From NCBI RefSeq assembly GCF_903893715.1, contig NZ_CAITNG010000139.1, positions 1 to 64,000 of the forward strand: 64,000 nt of DNA, written 5' to 3'. The notes beneath the pieces are model-generated. The model was not told where the DNA came from and searched no databases. It was given only the letters and a program-made list of their open reading frames with translations. Below are positions 1 to 9,276 of this stretch, piece after piece. Source of the DNA: an uncultured Mucilaginibacter sp. GTDB lineage: Bacteria; Bacteroidota; Bacteroidia; Sphingobacteriales; Sphingobacteriaceae. How positions within the stretch are numbered: position 1 is the stretch's first letter; each line of letters starts with the position of its first letter. Made by a program: the position numbers and the translations under genes.

Positions 1-249
1 GGTGTTCGGGCTGCCATCGCAAATGCCACGGCGGCTGAAACGGCTAAACCGGTTGAAGCTGTTAAGAGCGCGGTGGCCGAGGCTCCTAAAGCTGCGCCGG
101 GGCCTTATGATAAACCGGTAGCCGGGCAAAATAAGCCAGTCAATGTAAACTCTAATAAATTTAACGAGCCTATTGGTTACCGCCTGGAGCAGCAGCGAAA
201 TTTGAGCCGTGCAAAGACGGAGAAGTATTATTTTGGGTGGAAGTTGTGA
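1..249 (+). CDS. C-terminal fragment of a protein truncated by the window edge; Ala/Pro/Lys-rich tail ending ...RLEQQRNLSRAKTEKYYFGWKL
   Basis: Open frame 1 from base 1 to TGA at 247-249; no domain recognised. Confidence 0.6.
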   Translation, partial: GVRAAIANATAAETAKPVEAVKSAVAEAPKAAPGPYDKPVAGQNKPVNVNSNKFNEPIGYRLEQQRNLSRAKTEKYYFGWKL

Positions 250-690
250 GTTATTGGGTCATTGGTTCAATGGTTCATTAGTTCATTGGTTCATTAGTTC
301 ATTGGTCCTGTCGCGGGGTTATTTGGTTGGCGGGTTACCTGTCGCTTGGTTACCTGTTTGGTGGGGACAGATGGTTCATTAGTTCAATTGTTCATTAGTT
401 CATTAGTCCTGTCTTGGGGTTATTTGGTTGGCGGGTTACCTGGCGCGTGTGACTGGCACGCAGAGGTTGCTTCGTCGTACCTCCTCGCAATGACGTGGTG
501 GTGGATGGTTTTTTGAAACACCCATATGTCTCGCAAAGCGCAGAGAGCGTGGCGCATGGCGTTAGAGAATAAACTTTTTTTAACACCCATAAATACCCAT
601 GTGGTTCGCAAAGCGCATGGCGCGCGGCGCGGGGCGTTAGAGAATAAACGTTTTTTAACACCCATATTTACCCATATGGTTGGAAGAAAT
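250..690. repeat. Composite intergenic repeat region: GTTCATTRG microsatellite, ~101-bp direct repeat (290- and 391-), 'TTGCTTCGTCGTACCTCCTCGCAATGACG' element, 65-75 bp tandem units starting AACACCCAT at 517, 582, 657
   Basis: Direct reading of repeated strings; the ORFs called here are translations of repeats. Confidence 0.85.
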
Positions 691-704
691 ATTACACGTT
701 GATA

Positions 705-941
705 TCAACCCAAGCGGCCGATGGGGGTAAATTTTTCGAATACGGCTTCGGTATGGGGGGCGTCTTTTAGTTCGTCGGTAAGGTCTTGCCCGGCCCAGTG
801 CTCATAGTGTTTACCGTTGCGCCACAGGCGGCTGTCGGTTACATTGTAGATAAGGCCGTGGAGCGCTACCCATATTTCGGGCTTGTCTTGCCCGTTGCGT
901 AGGGCGAGTTGGTTTTTGGTATAAGTAGGTAAATCGGCCAT
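705..941 (-). CDS. Small cytochrome b5-like heme-binding domain protein (78 aa)
   Basis: YTKNQLALRNGQDKPEIWVALHGLIYNVTDSRLWRNGKHYEHWAGQDLTDEL...FTPIGRLG resembles the cyt b5 family. Confidence 0.75.
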   Translation of the reverse strand: MADLPTYTKNQLALRNGQDKPEIWVALHGLIYNVTDSRLWRNGKHYEHWAGQDLTDELKDAPHTEAVFEKFTPIGRLG

Positions 942-984
942 AGCTAAGCAAACATAACAAACTATCGGGATAACCTGACAGACA

Positions 985-1665
985 CTATTGAACCAATGAA
1001 CGTTTTTTAAAGTATTCGAAAAAGCCGATGTTCATGAGCAGGAGCGCCATCAGATAAAAATGGTCTTCAATGGGGATGCTGCCCACCCGGCTGCCCAGGT
1101 TTTGGGCGTTATTGTAAATAACCACCGGTATTGACGTGAGGTAGCCATTAATGACGTAAAAAGGTATTAATGTAACCACATAGGCCATAAAAAAGCGATT
1201 GAGCCAGTGTAGCTTGTATACATAGCGTATCAGAATAAGCAAAGCGCCGGCCAGTAAAAAGCTAACCAGGGTATACAGTTTGTGGTAGTTAAAACAGCAA
1301 TTGAGCAGGGCGTACACAATGATAGCATTAACGGCGATATCGGTAAGCATAACGCCCGGCCGCCATTTAATGTAGCGGGTGATGCAAGCATAGATAAAGA
1401 TACAGGCAAAGGGCACGGTAATGAAAAAGAGGATTTCTTCGAGCGGTAGTTGGAAGAGTTTGATGCCGATGATATACTTATCGTTAAAGCTCCATACGCC
1501 TTGGATGGTAAAGAGTATGTCCCAAACCAAGAAGAACATGGCGGTGATGGCCATACCGGGCCAAATGAATTTCCAGCTTTTGTAAAAGGCTACTTTTTTA
1601 TCGAACGATAAGGCCAGCGGGAACAAGATGGTTGCTATGTTGATGAGAAGGTAGGTATAGCTCAT
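985..1665 (-). CDS. crtY: Lycopene cyclase, fused CrtYc-CrtYd type membrane protein
   Basis: Multi-TM protein with two PxE[ED] motifs (PLEEILFF and PIEDHFYL) typical of the CrtYcd family; position in carotenoid cluster. Confidence 0.85.
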   Translation of the reverse strand: MSYTYLLINIATILFPLALSFDKKVAFYKSWKFIWPGMAITAMFFLVWDILFTIQGVWSFNDKYIIGIKLFQLPLEEILFFITVPFACIFIYACITRYIKWRPGVMLTDIAVNAIIVYALLNCCFNYHKLYTLVSFLLAGALLILIRYVYKLHWLNRFFMAYVVTLIPFYVINGYLTSIPVVIYNNAQNLGSRVGSIPIEDHFYLMALLLMNIGFFEYFKKRSLVQ

Positions 1666-2204
1666 TTCAGGTCGGTTAGGTATTGGTGCAGTCTGGTACC
1701 TTCGGGCGGGCTGCAGCGTTTAGAGTTAAGCAAAAAGGCAATGATAGTGCGGATCAAATCCTTTTCGGCGAGGTTATAATTCTTTCTGTCGAGCTGGGTA
1801 ATGATTTCTTCGCGGTCTTCTGCAAGGTTTTTGCCATAACCCAAAAAGCCGGGCACATTGTGCTGAATAGAAAACCTCAAAAAGCGAATTTCGATATTTT
1901 GGGGGTCATCGGCCACGGCCGTAAGCAGCAAACTTTGCGACTGGTTGAGGTATATTATTTTGCTGTAAGGATTCCAGGTTTGTTTGGCCTTCAAGGCATC
2001 CAGGGTGGCAATATAGGCTATGATGACGGGCGATTTGGCCGGTAGCTTGTCGAGGGCGTTGTACAGCGAGTCTGCGGTTTTTTTGTTGTTGGCGGCCAGA
2101 AGCATTTTTTGCCGCAATGGTTTGAGTTCGGGTTGCGGGTCGGCTGCACGGGCCATCGAACCACAGCATAACATCAGGAAACCTAATATCGAAAAGCGTA
2201 TCAT
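1662..2204 (-). CDS. Secreted/periplasmic protein of unknown function in carotenoid operon
   Basis: Signal peptide MIRFSILGFLMLCCGSMARA; overlaps the cyclase gene and the crtB gene by 4 nt each. Confidence 0.75.
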   Translation of the reverse strand: MIRFSILGFLMLCCGSMARAADPQPELKPLRQKMLLAANNKKTADSLYNALDKLPAKSPVIIAYIATLDALKAKQTWNPYSKIIYLNQSQSLLLTAVADDPQNIEIRFLRFSIQHNVPGFLGYGKNLAEDREEIITQLDRKNYNLAEKDLIRTIIAFLLNSKRCSPPEGTRLHQYLTDLK

Positions 2205-3034
2205 AACCTATTCAACTTTTGCTTTAAAACGGCCTTTATGTACAGTGCCATTTTTTGCGTATCAGAAACGCGGATCCGTTTTTGCATTATGGTTGCCGCG
2301 GACGTGCGCCTGATTTTTTTAAAAAGTTGAAGATAGTAAATATAGGCTATATAAACACCAAGGCGTGTGCCTTTGGGCAATTGTTTAATGCCTGCGAGGG
2401 CATTGTCGAAATCGATTTTGATGTCGGCCTCGATGCGTAGCTTGTCGGTTTCGGTGAATTGCTTAAAGTTTACGCCGGGGAAATAGGTGCGGCCAAGGTC
2501 ATTATAATCGGCACTGATGTCGCGCAAAAAGTTGATTTTTTGAAAGGCCGAACCAAGGCTGCGTGCCATGGGCAACAGCTGTTGGTAAAGGGCTTCATCG
2601 CCATCGCAAAACACGCGGAGGCACATGAGGCCCACCACTTCGGCCGAGCCGTAGATGTACTCTTTAAAGCGTTCATCGCAATAGCTGGCATTATCAAGGT
2701 CCATCTCCATGGAATGGAGAAAAGCATATATCAACCCATGATCGATATTGTATCGGTTTACCACGATTTGAAAGGATTGTAATACCGGGTTGAGGCTAAC
2801 GCCGTTGTTGATGGCCGCAAAAGCTTCCTTGCTGAAGTCGGCGATTAGGGAGGCTTTATCAAAACCGTGAAAAGTGTCTACAATTTCGTCGGCATAGCGT
2901 ACAAAGCCGTAAATGGCATAAATGGCGTTATGAAAGCGCGGATGAAAAGCGCGGATGCCTGCGCTAAACGAGGTGCTGTATTCATTGGTGATGATTTTAC
3001 TGCACGCAAAGCAGGTTTTGTTATACAGATCCAT
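2201..3034 (-). CDS. crtB: Phytoene synthase
   Basis: Squalene/phytoene synthase signatures YADEIVDTFHGFD and LRDISADYNDLGRTYFP; start moved to MDLYNKTCFACSKI (3034). Confidence 0.9.
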   Translation of the reverse strand: MDLYNKTCFACSKIITNEYSTSFSAGIRAFHPRFHNAIYAIYGFVRYADEIVDTFHGFDKASLIADFSKEAFAAINNGVSLNPVLQSFQIVVNRYNIDHGLIYAFLHSMEMDLDNASYCDERFKEYIYGSAEVVGLMCLRVFCDGDEALYQQLLPMARSLGSAFQKINFLRDISADYNDLGRTYFPGVNFKQFTETDKLRIEADIKIDFDNALAGIKQLPKGTRLGVYIAYIYYLQLFKKIRRTSAATIMQKRIRVSDTQKMALYIKAVLKQKLNRL

Positions 3035-3137
3035 GTTAGGTAGAGGGAACAGTTGTTCAAATGTAATAAAATAAGTCAGCAACCCTTAACGTGTAATTAG
3101 CACCGGCAATTTGTTTACTTTGGCATGAAGAAAATAT

Positions 3138-4625
3138 ATGGACAACCCTAAACACATAATCGTTATCGGTGCCGGTTTTGCCGGATTGTCGGCAGCCTCG
3201 GTGCTGGCCCAAGCCGGGCATAAAGTAACCATACTCGAGAAAAACGACCAACCCGGCGGCAGGGCCCGTATCTGGCAAAAAGATGGCTTTACCTTTGATA
3301 TGGGACCAAGCTGGTATTGGATGCCCGATGTTTTTGAGAACTATTTCGCATTGTTTGGGAAAAAAGTGTCGGAATATTACCAACTGGAGCGTCTGGACCC
3401 GGCTTACCGCATTTATTATGATGAAGCCGACAAAATGGACATCCCGGCCGACCGGGAAAAACTTGACGAGCTATTTGAAGAAATGGAACCGGGCAGCAGC
3501 GCGGCTTTAGAGCAATTTTTGATACAGGCAAAATATAAATACGAGGTAGCCATGTGTGATTACGTATTCCGCCCGTCGCACTCCATTACCGAATTTATCG
3601 ATATAAAACTCATCCGACAAAGCCTGCGCATACAAATGCTGAGCAGCATGCGCAGGCATGTGCGCAAATTTTTCAGTCATCCAAAACTGATAAAGCTGTT
3701 GGAGTTCCCGGTATTGTTTTTGGGTGCCACGCCACAAAACACGCCGGCCATGTACAGCCTGATGAACTATGCCGACCTGGTTTTAGGCACCTGGTACCCC
3801 ATGGGCGGTATGCACCAAATTGTAAAGGCCATGGTAAGCACAGCTACCGAACTTGGCGTAGATATAAAGCTAAACACTGCGGTAACCAAAATAAACGTGG
3901 ATAAAGGGAGTGCAACAACCATAGATACCAACAATGGCCGCTATACCGCCGATTTTGTAATTGCAGGTGCCGATTACAGGCATGTAGATCAGACACTGCT
4001 TGAAAAACAGTACCGCAATTACGATGAAAAACATTGGGACAGCCGCACTCTATCGCCGTCGAGCTTGCTATATTATATCGGTGTGAACAAAAAAGTGAAA
4101 GGCATACTGCATCACAGCCTGTTTTTTGACGAGGACCTGGAACAGCACGCGCACCATATTTATACCGACCCGCAATGGCCGGACAAGCCGCTGTTCTATG
4201 TTTCCTGTACTTCGGTTACCGACCCCTCCGTTGCGCCGGAGGGTTGCGAAAACCTGTTCTTTTTGATGCCGATAGCGCCCGGTTTGGAAGATAACGAAGA
4301 GACACGCGAAAAATATTTCGAGCTGATGTTGACCCGGTTCGAAAAAATAACCGGACAAAGCATACGCAATAACATTGTGGTGAAACGCAGCTACGCCCTC
4401 AACGATTTTACAGCTGACTATAATTCGTTTAAAGGGAACGCTTATGGCCTGGCCAATACGCTAAGCCAAACTGCGTTTTTTAAACCGGCTATGCGCGCAA
4501 AAAAAGTGAAAAACATGCTGTATACCGGACAGCTCACTGTGCCGGGGCCGGGTGTACCGCCGGCCATTATTTCGGGGCAGGTGGCCGCTAAAGAAGCAAT
4601 GAAAATATTGGACAAAAAAAGATGA
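3138..4625 (+). CDS. crtI: Phytoene desaturase (CrtI family)
   Basis: N-terminal dinucleotide-binding VIGAGFAGLSAASVLAQAGHKVTILEKNDQPGGRA; C-terminal YTGQLTVPGPGVPPAIISGQVAA. Confidence 0.93.
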   Translation: MDNPKHIIVIGAGFAGLSAASVLAQAGHKVTILEKNDQPGGRARIWQKDGFTFDMGPSWYWMPDVFENYFALFGKKVSEYYQLERLDPAYRIYYDEADKMDIPADREKLDELFEEMEPGSSAALEQFLIQAKYKYEVAMCDYVFRPSHSITEFIDIKLIRQSLRIQMLSSMRRHVRKFFSHPKLIKLLEFPVLFLGATPQNTPAMYSLMNYADLVLGTWYPMGGMHQIVKAMVSTATELGVDIKLNTAVTKINVDKGSATTIDTNNGRYTADFVIAGADYRHVDQTLLEKQYRNYDEKHWDSRTLSPSSLLYYIGVNKKVKGILHHSLFFDEDLEQHAHHIYTDPQWPDKPLFYVSCTSVTDPSVAPEGCENLFFLMPIAPGLEDNEETREKYFELMLTRFEKITGQSIRNNIVVKRSYALNDFTADYNSFKGNAYGLANTLSQTAFFKPAMRAKKVKNMLYTGQLTVPGPGVPPAIISGQVAAKEAMKILDKKR

Positions 4626-4693
4626 GCAATTGCTTTAATGCTTTCGAATACATACATTTAACAAAAGAACACACTAAAACATAACTTGTACCT

Positions 4694-6322
4694 ATGCTAA
4701 GAAGAAACTTCCTCAAAACCGGTTCGATAGCCGGACTTGCCCTACCGGCAGTGTTAGCCGCAGCATGCAGCCCTAAATCAAAAGAAAAAGACGACGATGA
4801 TGGTGAAAAGGAAGACGGTGATGATAAATTTGAGTTAAACGAGACCACTATTGCCGCTTTGCAGGATAAAATGAAAAGCGGCACATACACATCGCGTTCT
4901 ATTTGCGAACTATACCTAAAACGTATGGATGAACTCGATAAAAAAGGACCTAAACTGAACGCGGTTATCGAGTTGAACCCAGATGCTTTGAGCATAGCCG
5001 ATGCTATGGACAAAGAACGTAAAAGCGGTAAATTGCGTGGTCCATTACATGGCATACCTGTTTTAATAAAAGATAATATCAATACCGGCGATAAGATGAT
5101 GACCACGGCCGGCGCCGCCGCCCTTTTGGGCAATCATGCCGCGCAGGATGCCTTCATCGTTAAGCAATTGCGTGCAGCAGGGGCGGTTATTTTAGGCAAA
5201 ACCAATTTAAGCGAATGGGCTAATTTCCGCTCGTCGCGCTCAACCAGCGCCTGGAGCAGCCGGGGCGGGCAAACCCGCATGCCTTACGTGTTGGACCGTA
5301 ACCCAAGTGGCTCCAGTTCGGGCACAGGTTCGGCAGTCGCAGCCAATTTCTGCACCGTAGGCATTGGTACCGAAACGGACGGCTCGGTGGTTTCGCCGTC
5401 GTCGGTAAATGGCCTGGTGGGCATTAAGCCGACCGTGGGGTTATTGAGTCGCTCGGGCATCATACCCATCTCAAAAACGCAGGATACCGCCGGGCCAATG
5501 GCGCGAACCGTTACTGATGCCGCTATACTATTGAGTGCCCTTGCGGGGGTAGACCCTGATGATAGCTATACGGCTGCAAGCAAAGGCAAAAGCCACCCCG
5601 ACTATACTGCATTTTTAGATGCCGACGGGCTGAAGGGTAAACGCATCGGCATCGAAAAATCATTTTTGAAAGGCAATGACGACATTGTGGATGTGCTGAA
5701 AATCGCGATAGAAGTATTAAAAAGCAAAGGCGCTACCGTAGTGGAAGTGGATGTGCTTACCCCTATGAAAGACTTGGGGAAGGATGAGTTTAATGTATTG
5801 ATATACGAGTTTAAGGACGGCGTAAACAATTATCTGGCTAAAGCCAACAGTAACATGAAAACCCTGGCCGATGTGGTAAAATACAACAAGGACAATATTA
5901 AAACCGCTATGCCCTACTTTCGGCAGGAAACTTTGGAGCTGGCTCTTACCAAGGGCGATCTGAACAGCAAAGAATATCTTGATTCGTTAAAAAAATCGAA
6001 CGAAGGTACACGCGCCATCATCAATAAGATAATTGCCGATAACAAACTGGATGCCATTGGCGGCGCTACCAACGGGCTGGCTTGCTGCATCGATTTGGCC
6101 AATGGCGATTATGATACCGGTTTTTCGTTTTCATCGCCGGCGGCCATGGCCGCCTACCCGCATATAACAGTGCCGATGGGAACGGTACACGGGTTGCCGA
6201 TAGGTTTCTCGTTTATGGGAAGTGCGTATACCGAAGGCGAATTGATCAAAATGGCTTACGCCTATGAACAGGCAAGTAAAAAAAGGGTTTCGCCCCGGTT
6301 TATAGAGACGATCATGCCTTAA
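4694..6322 (+). CDS. Amidase (amidase signature family) with RR-type signal/lipoprotein-like N-terminus and acidic linker
   Basis: MLRRNFLKTGSIAGLALPAVLAAAC; KDNINTGDKMMTTAGAAALLG; GSSSGTGSAVAANFCTVGIGTETDGSVVSPSS. Confidence 0.9.
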   Translation: MLRRNFLKTGSIAGLALPAVLAAACSPKSKEKDDDDGEKEDGDDKFELNETTIAALQDKMKSGTYTSRSICELYLKRMDELDKKGPKLNAVIELNPDALSIADAMDKERKSGKLRGPLHGIPVLIKDNINTGDKMMTTAGAAALLGNHAAQDAFIVKQLRAAGAVILGKTNLSEWANFRSSRSTSAWSSRGGQTRMPYVLDRNPSGSSSGTGSAVAANFCTVGIGTETDGSVVSPSSVNGLVGIKPTVGLLSRSGIIPISKTQDTAGPMARTVTDAAILLSALAGVDPDDSYTAASKGKSHPDYTAFLDADGLKGKRIGIEKSFLKGNDDIVDVLKIAIEVLKSKGATVVEVDVLTPMKDLGKDEFNVLIYEFKDGVNNYLAKANSNMKTLADVVKYNKDNIKTAMPYFRQETLELALTKGDLNSKEYLDSLKKSNEGTRAIINKIIADNKLDAIGGATNGLACCIDLANGDYDTGFSFSSPAAMAAYPHITVPMGTVHGLPIGFSFMGSAYTEGELIKMAYAYEQASKKRVSPRFIETIMP

Positions 6323-6470
6323 AAACACGTCATATCTGCGAAACAATCATGACGAAAACGTTAGTTTTTTCTTTCTTAAAGAAACAGTTTAATAACTATT
6401 AATATAATTATTAACTCCCAGGTTTATTGGATTAATACCAGCGCCCATTTTTTCAATCCTTTAAACAAAA

Positions 6471-6583
6471 AAGTGCATTATTGCGTATAAAGATTGAAGG
6501 GCAAAATCATCTTGAGCTAAAACGAGGCTTGTTTTTTTTCGTATTTTCGCATATATTGGATAAGTGCACCATTGGCGTATAAA
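6471..6583 (+). repeat. Pair of ~22-bp direct repeats (AAGTGCATTATT-GCGTATAAA / AAGTGCACCATTGGCGTATAAA) upstream of the NRPS-like gene
   Basis: 6471-6492 and 6562-6583 read directly; ~91 bp apart, second copy ends 8 bp before the ATG at 6592. Confidence 0.7.
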
Positions 6584-6591
6584 AAATCTAC

Positions 6592-9225
6592 ATGAACCAA
6601 ATAATTACATTATTTGAACAGCAAGCAAAAAAACATGCGACCGACATAGCTGTAAGTTATCATGGGCATCGGCTTACGTACGACCAGATCAACCTGAAAG
6701 TGAATCAATTTGCAGGCTTTTTGATGGAGATGGGCGTCGGGGTGGAAGACAAGGTTGGGATAGCTATCGACCGCTCGCCCGAAATGCTGATTGTAATGTT
6801 GGCCATTTTGAAAGCAGGTGCAGCATATGTACCGCTTGATCCGGAATATCCGCAAAAGCGAGTCGAATATATGTTAGCGGATTCGGAAGCCAGGTTTTTG
6901 GTGGTGTCCACAAAATACAAGGGCCTGTATCATACAAAGGCTACCGAAATATTGCTCTAAGAAGCATGGATTGTTTTAAATAATTATTCAAAACAGAATC
7001 CTGAAATCAAAGCCGAACCCAGTAACCTGGCTTATATACTTTATACTTCGGGTTCTACGGGTGTGCCTAAAGGGGTACAGATAGAGCACCATAGCCTATA
7101 TAACCTATTGCTGAGCGTACAAAAATTGCCGGGGCTCGCAAAAAAGGATAAACTTTTGGCGATTACCACCATCTCGTTCGATATTTCAATCGCCGAGTTG
7201 TTTTTGCCGCTAATAACCGGGGCTGAACTGGTGCTTACCGATTCGGCAACCACGAAAGACGGCAGCGCTTTGCTCGACATCATCAAAAACGAACACATTA
7301 CTTTTATACAAGCCACCCCGGTAACCTTTAAAATCATGCTTGAAGCCGGCTGGGATGGGTTGTTGGACATGAAAGTAGTTTGTACCGGCGAACCTTTGCC
7401 AAAAGACCTTGCCATAAAGTTAACCTCCCGGTGCACAGCTCTATACAATATGTATGGCCCTACCGAGACCACGATTTTTTCGACAGGCAAGCAGATCAAG
7501 GCGACGGACGAATTGATTACGATAGGTAAACCCGTAGACAATACCTTGATTTATATTGTTGGAGATGATGGCCAACAGGTACCCGAAGGGGAAACCGGCG
7601 AAATATATATTGCAGGCGAAGGTGTGGCAAGGGGGTATTTTAAAAAGCCAGATCTGACGGCTGAGCGCTTTGTGGCCGATCCTTTTTCGGGAAATGCGGG
7701 CGACAGGATGTACCGCACGGGCGATTTGGGTAAAGTACTGCCGGACGGGGACATACAGTGCTTTGGCCGGATAGACAGCCAGGTAAAAATACGTGGTTAC
7801 CGTATAGAGCTGAGCGAAATTGAGTTTATACTGAGCCAGCAAAAAAACATAAAAGAAGCGGTAGTACTGTCGCTAAAAAACCGGGCGGGCGACCTTAGGC
7901 TGGTAGCATACGTCGTACAGACATCATCAAAAACCGAAACCGCGGCCACTGAAATACAGGGTTGGAAAGCCGCACTAAAAAACTCGCTTCCCATATTTAT
8001 GGTGCCTAACGATTTTGTATTGCTAGATGCACTGCCCTTAACATCGAACGGTAAAATTGACCGTAATGCGCTGCCTAACCCCGAAATCAATATCGATACG
8101 ACGTTGAGCAGCTATGTAGCGCCGCGTACCAAGCTCGAAAAAATGATTGCTGATATATGGTCGCAATGCCTAAAAGTGGAGAATATTGGCATTAACGATA
8201 CCTTTTTTGATCTGGGAGGGCACTCGCTAACTGCGGTACAAGTGATTACCCGAATTAAAAACGAGACAGGTAAGCGCATACGCTTCGCCAATTTTTTTGA
8301 ATACCCTACTGTTGAAAAAATTGCAGCCTTTTTGGAAAACGACAAAAAAGAGCCTGTTAAATCGTTGGTAGCTATTAAGCCCGAAGGGACAAAAGTACCC
8401 CTGTATATTGTCCATGGAAATGGGTCGACAGCGTTTAAATTTATGAATTTTGCGTACCAATTGGACACCGACCAACCTGTTTTTTGTTTGCAGGCCATCG
8501 GGATAGACGGATACGTAGAGCCTCTGGACAACATCAAAGACATCGCAGCTTCCTACGTATCCGAGGTTATAGCGCACAATCCCCACGGGCCGTATTCGCT
8601 GGCTGGGTACTCATTTGGCGGTATCATTGCGTTCGAAATGGCGCAACAGCTTAGGACGAAGGGCAAAACAGTAACCATGCTTGCCATGTGCGAGGGTTAC
8701 GTTATTGATAACTATCAACTGGAGCCGGGGCTTTACAAAACGCTTCATCGCATTTATACCAGGGGCCGAAAGTTTTTGTTCGGCTTTTATTTACTGACTT
8801 CTGAGCCAAAAAGGACCGTGCGTTTTAAAATAAACACTTTAAAAGCCTACATTAATGAGTTGGCCGGCAAAGAGGTAATGAAAGAAGACAAGCTGGATCT
8901 GGACCTGGAATTTATTGACAAAGTGGCCGAAATACATCACAAGGCTGTTTCCAAGTACCGACTAAAACCCTACGATGGTACAGTTTATGTATTCAGAGCC
9001 GCAAAACGATCATTTTTCATCGACGATTTTGTCAATTTGGGGTGGATACCTTACGCCCGTTCCGTTAAAGTTCTGGATATTGATGGCGAACATATGAGCA
9101 TATTTGAACCGCCATGGAACAAAAAATTTGCGCGCTTACTACAACAAACACTGGATGAGTGCAATAAAGGATTGGTTTATGAGTCCGCAGCAGGTTATCA
9201 AAATATACCGGTAGCGGTATTATAA
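6592..9225 (+). pseudogene. Single-module NRPS-like enzyme, adenylation-thiolation-thioesterase (A-T-TE), interrupted by an in-frame TAA at 6958-6960
   Basis: 6592..6960 and 7063..9225 are in the same frame; the 6961-7062 gap is open (EAWIVLNNYSKQNPEIKAEPSNLAYILYTSGSTG). Motifs: A3 LYTSGSTGVPKG, A5 YGPTE, A7 YRTGDLG, A8 GRIDSQVKIRGYRIELSEIE, A10 NGKIDR, T GGHSLTAVQ, TE GYSFGG. Confidence 0.9.
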
Positions 9226-9254
9226 AAATGGCCCGTAATAACGGGCCATTTTTA
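9225..9254. terminator. Intrinsic terminator between the NRPS-like gene and the sigma factor gene (convergent)
   Basis: AAAATGGCCCGT-AATA-ACGGGCCATTTT perfect 12-bp stem. Confidence 0.85.
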
Positions 9255-9276
9255 AGTAATATATGTTGGATTGATT

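Noticed and set aside
250-420. Possible CRISPR array
   Set aside because: GTTCATTRG units are contiguous short microsatellites without unique spacers; no cas genes in window
395-665. Overlapping minus-strand ORFs (88 and 81 aa) in the repeat region
   Set aside because: Translations of tandem and dispersed repeats (VIARRYDEAT, HGYLWVLKK); no gene-like features
4588-5133. 181-aa minus ORF
   Set aside because: Antisense to the amidase gene; Ser/Leu-rich composition typical of reverse-frame translation
6958-6960. Recoding of the stop codon as selenocysteine or pyrrolysine
   Set aside because: The codon is TAA, not TGA or TAG, and no recoding element was seen; mutation or sequencing error is simpler
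7041-8586. Several minus ORFs across the NRPS-like gene
   Set aside because: Antisense to strongly recognisable A/T/TE motifs
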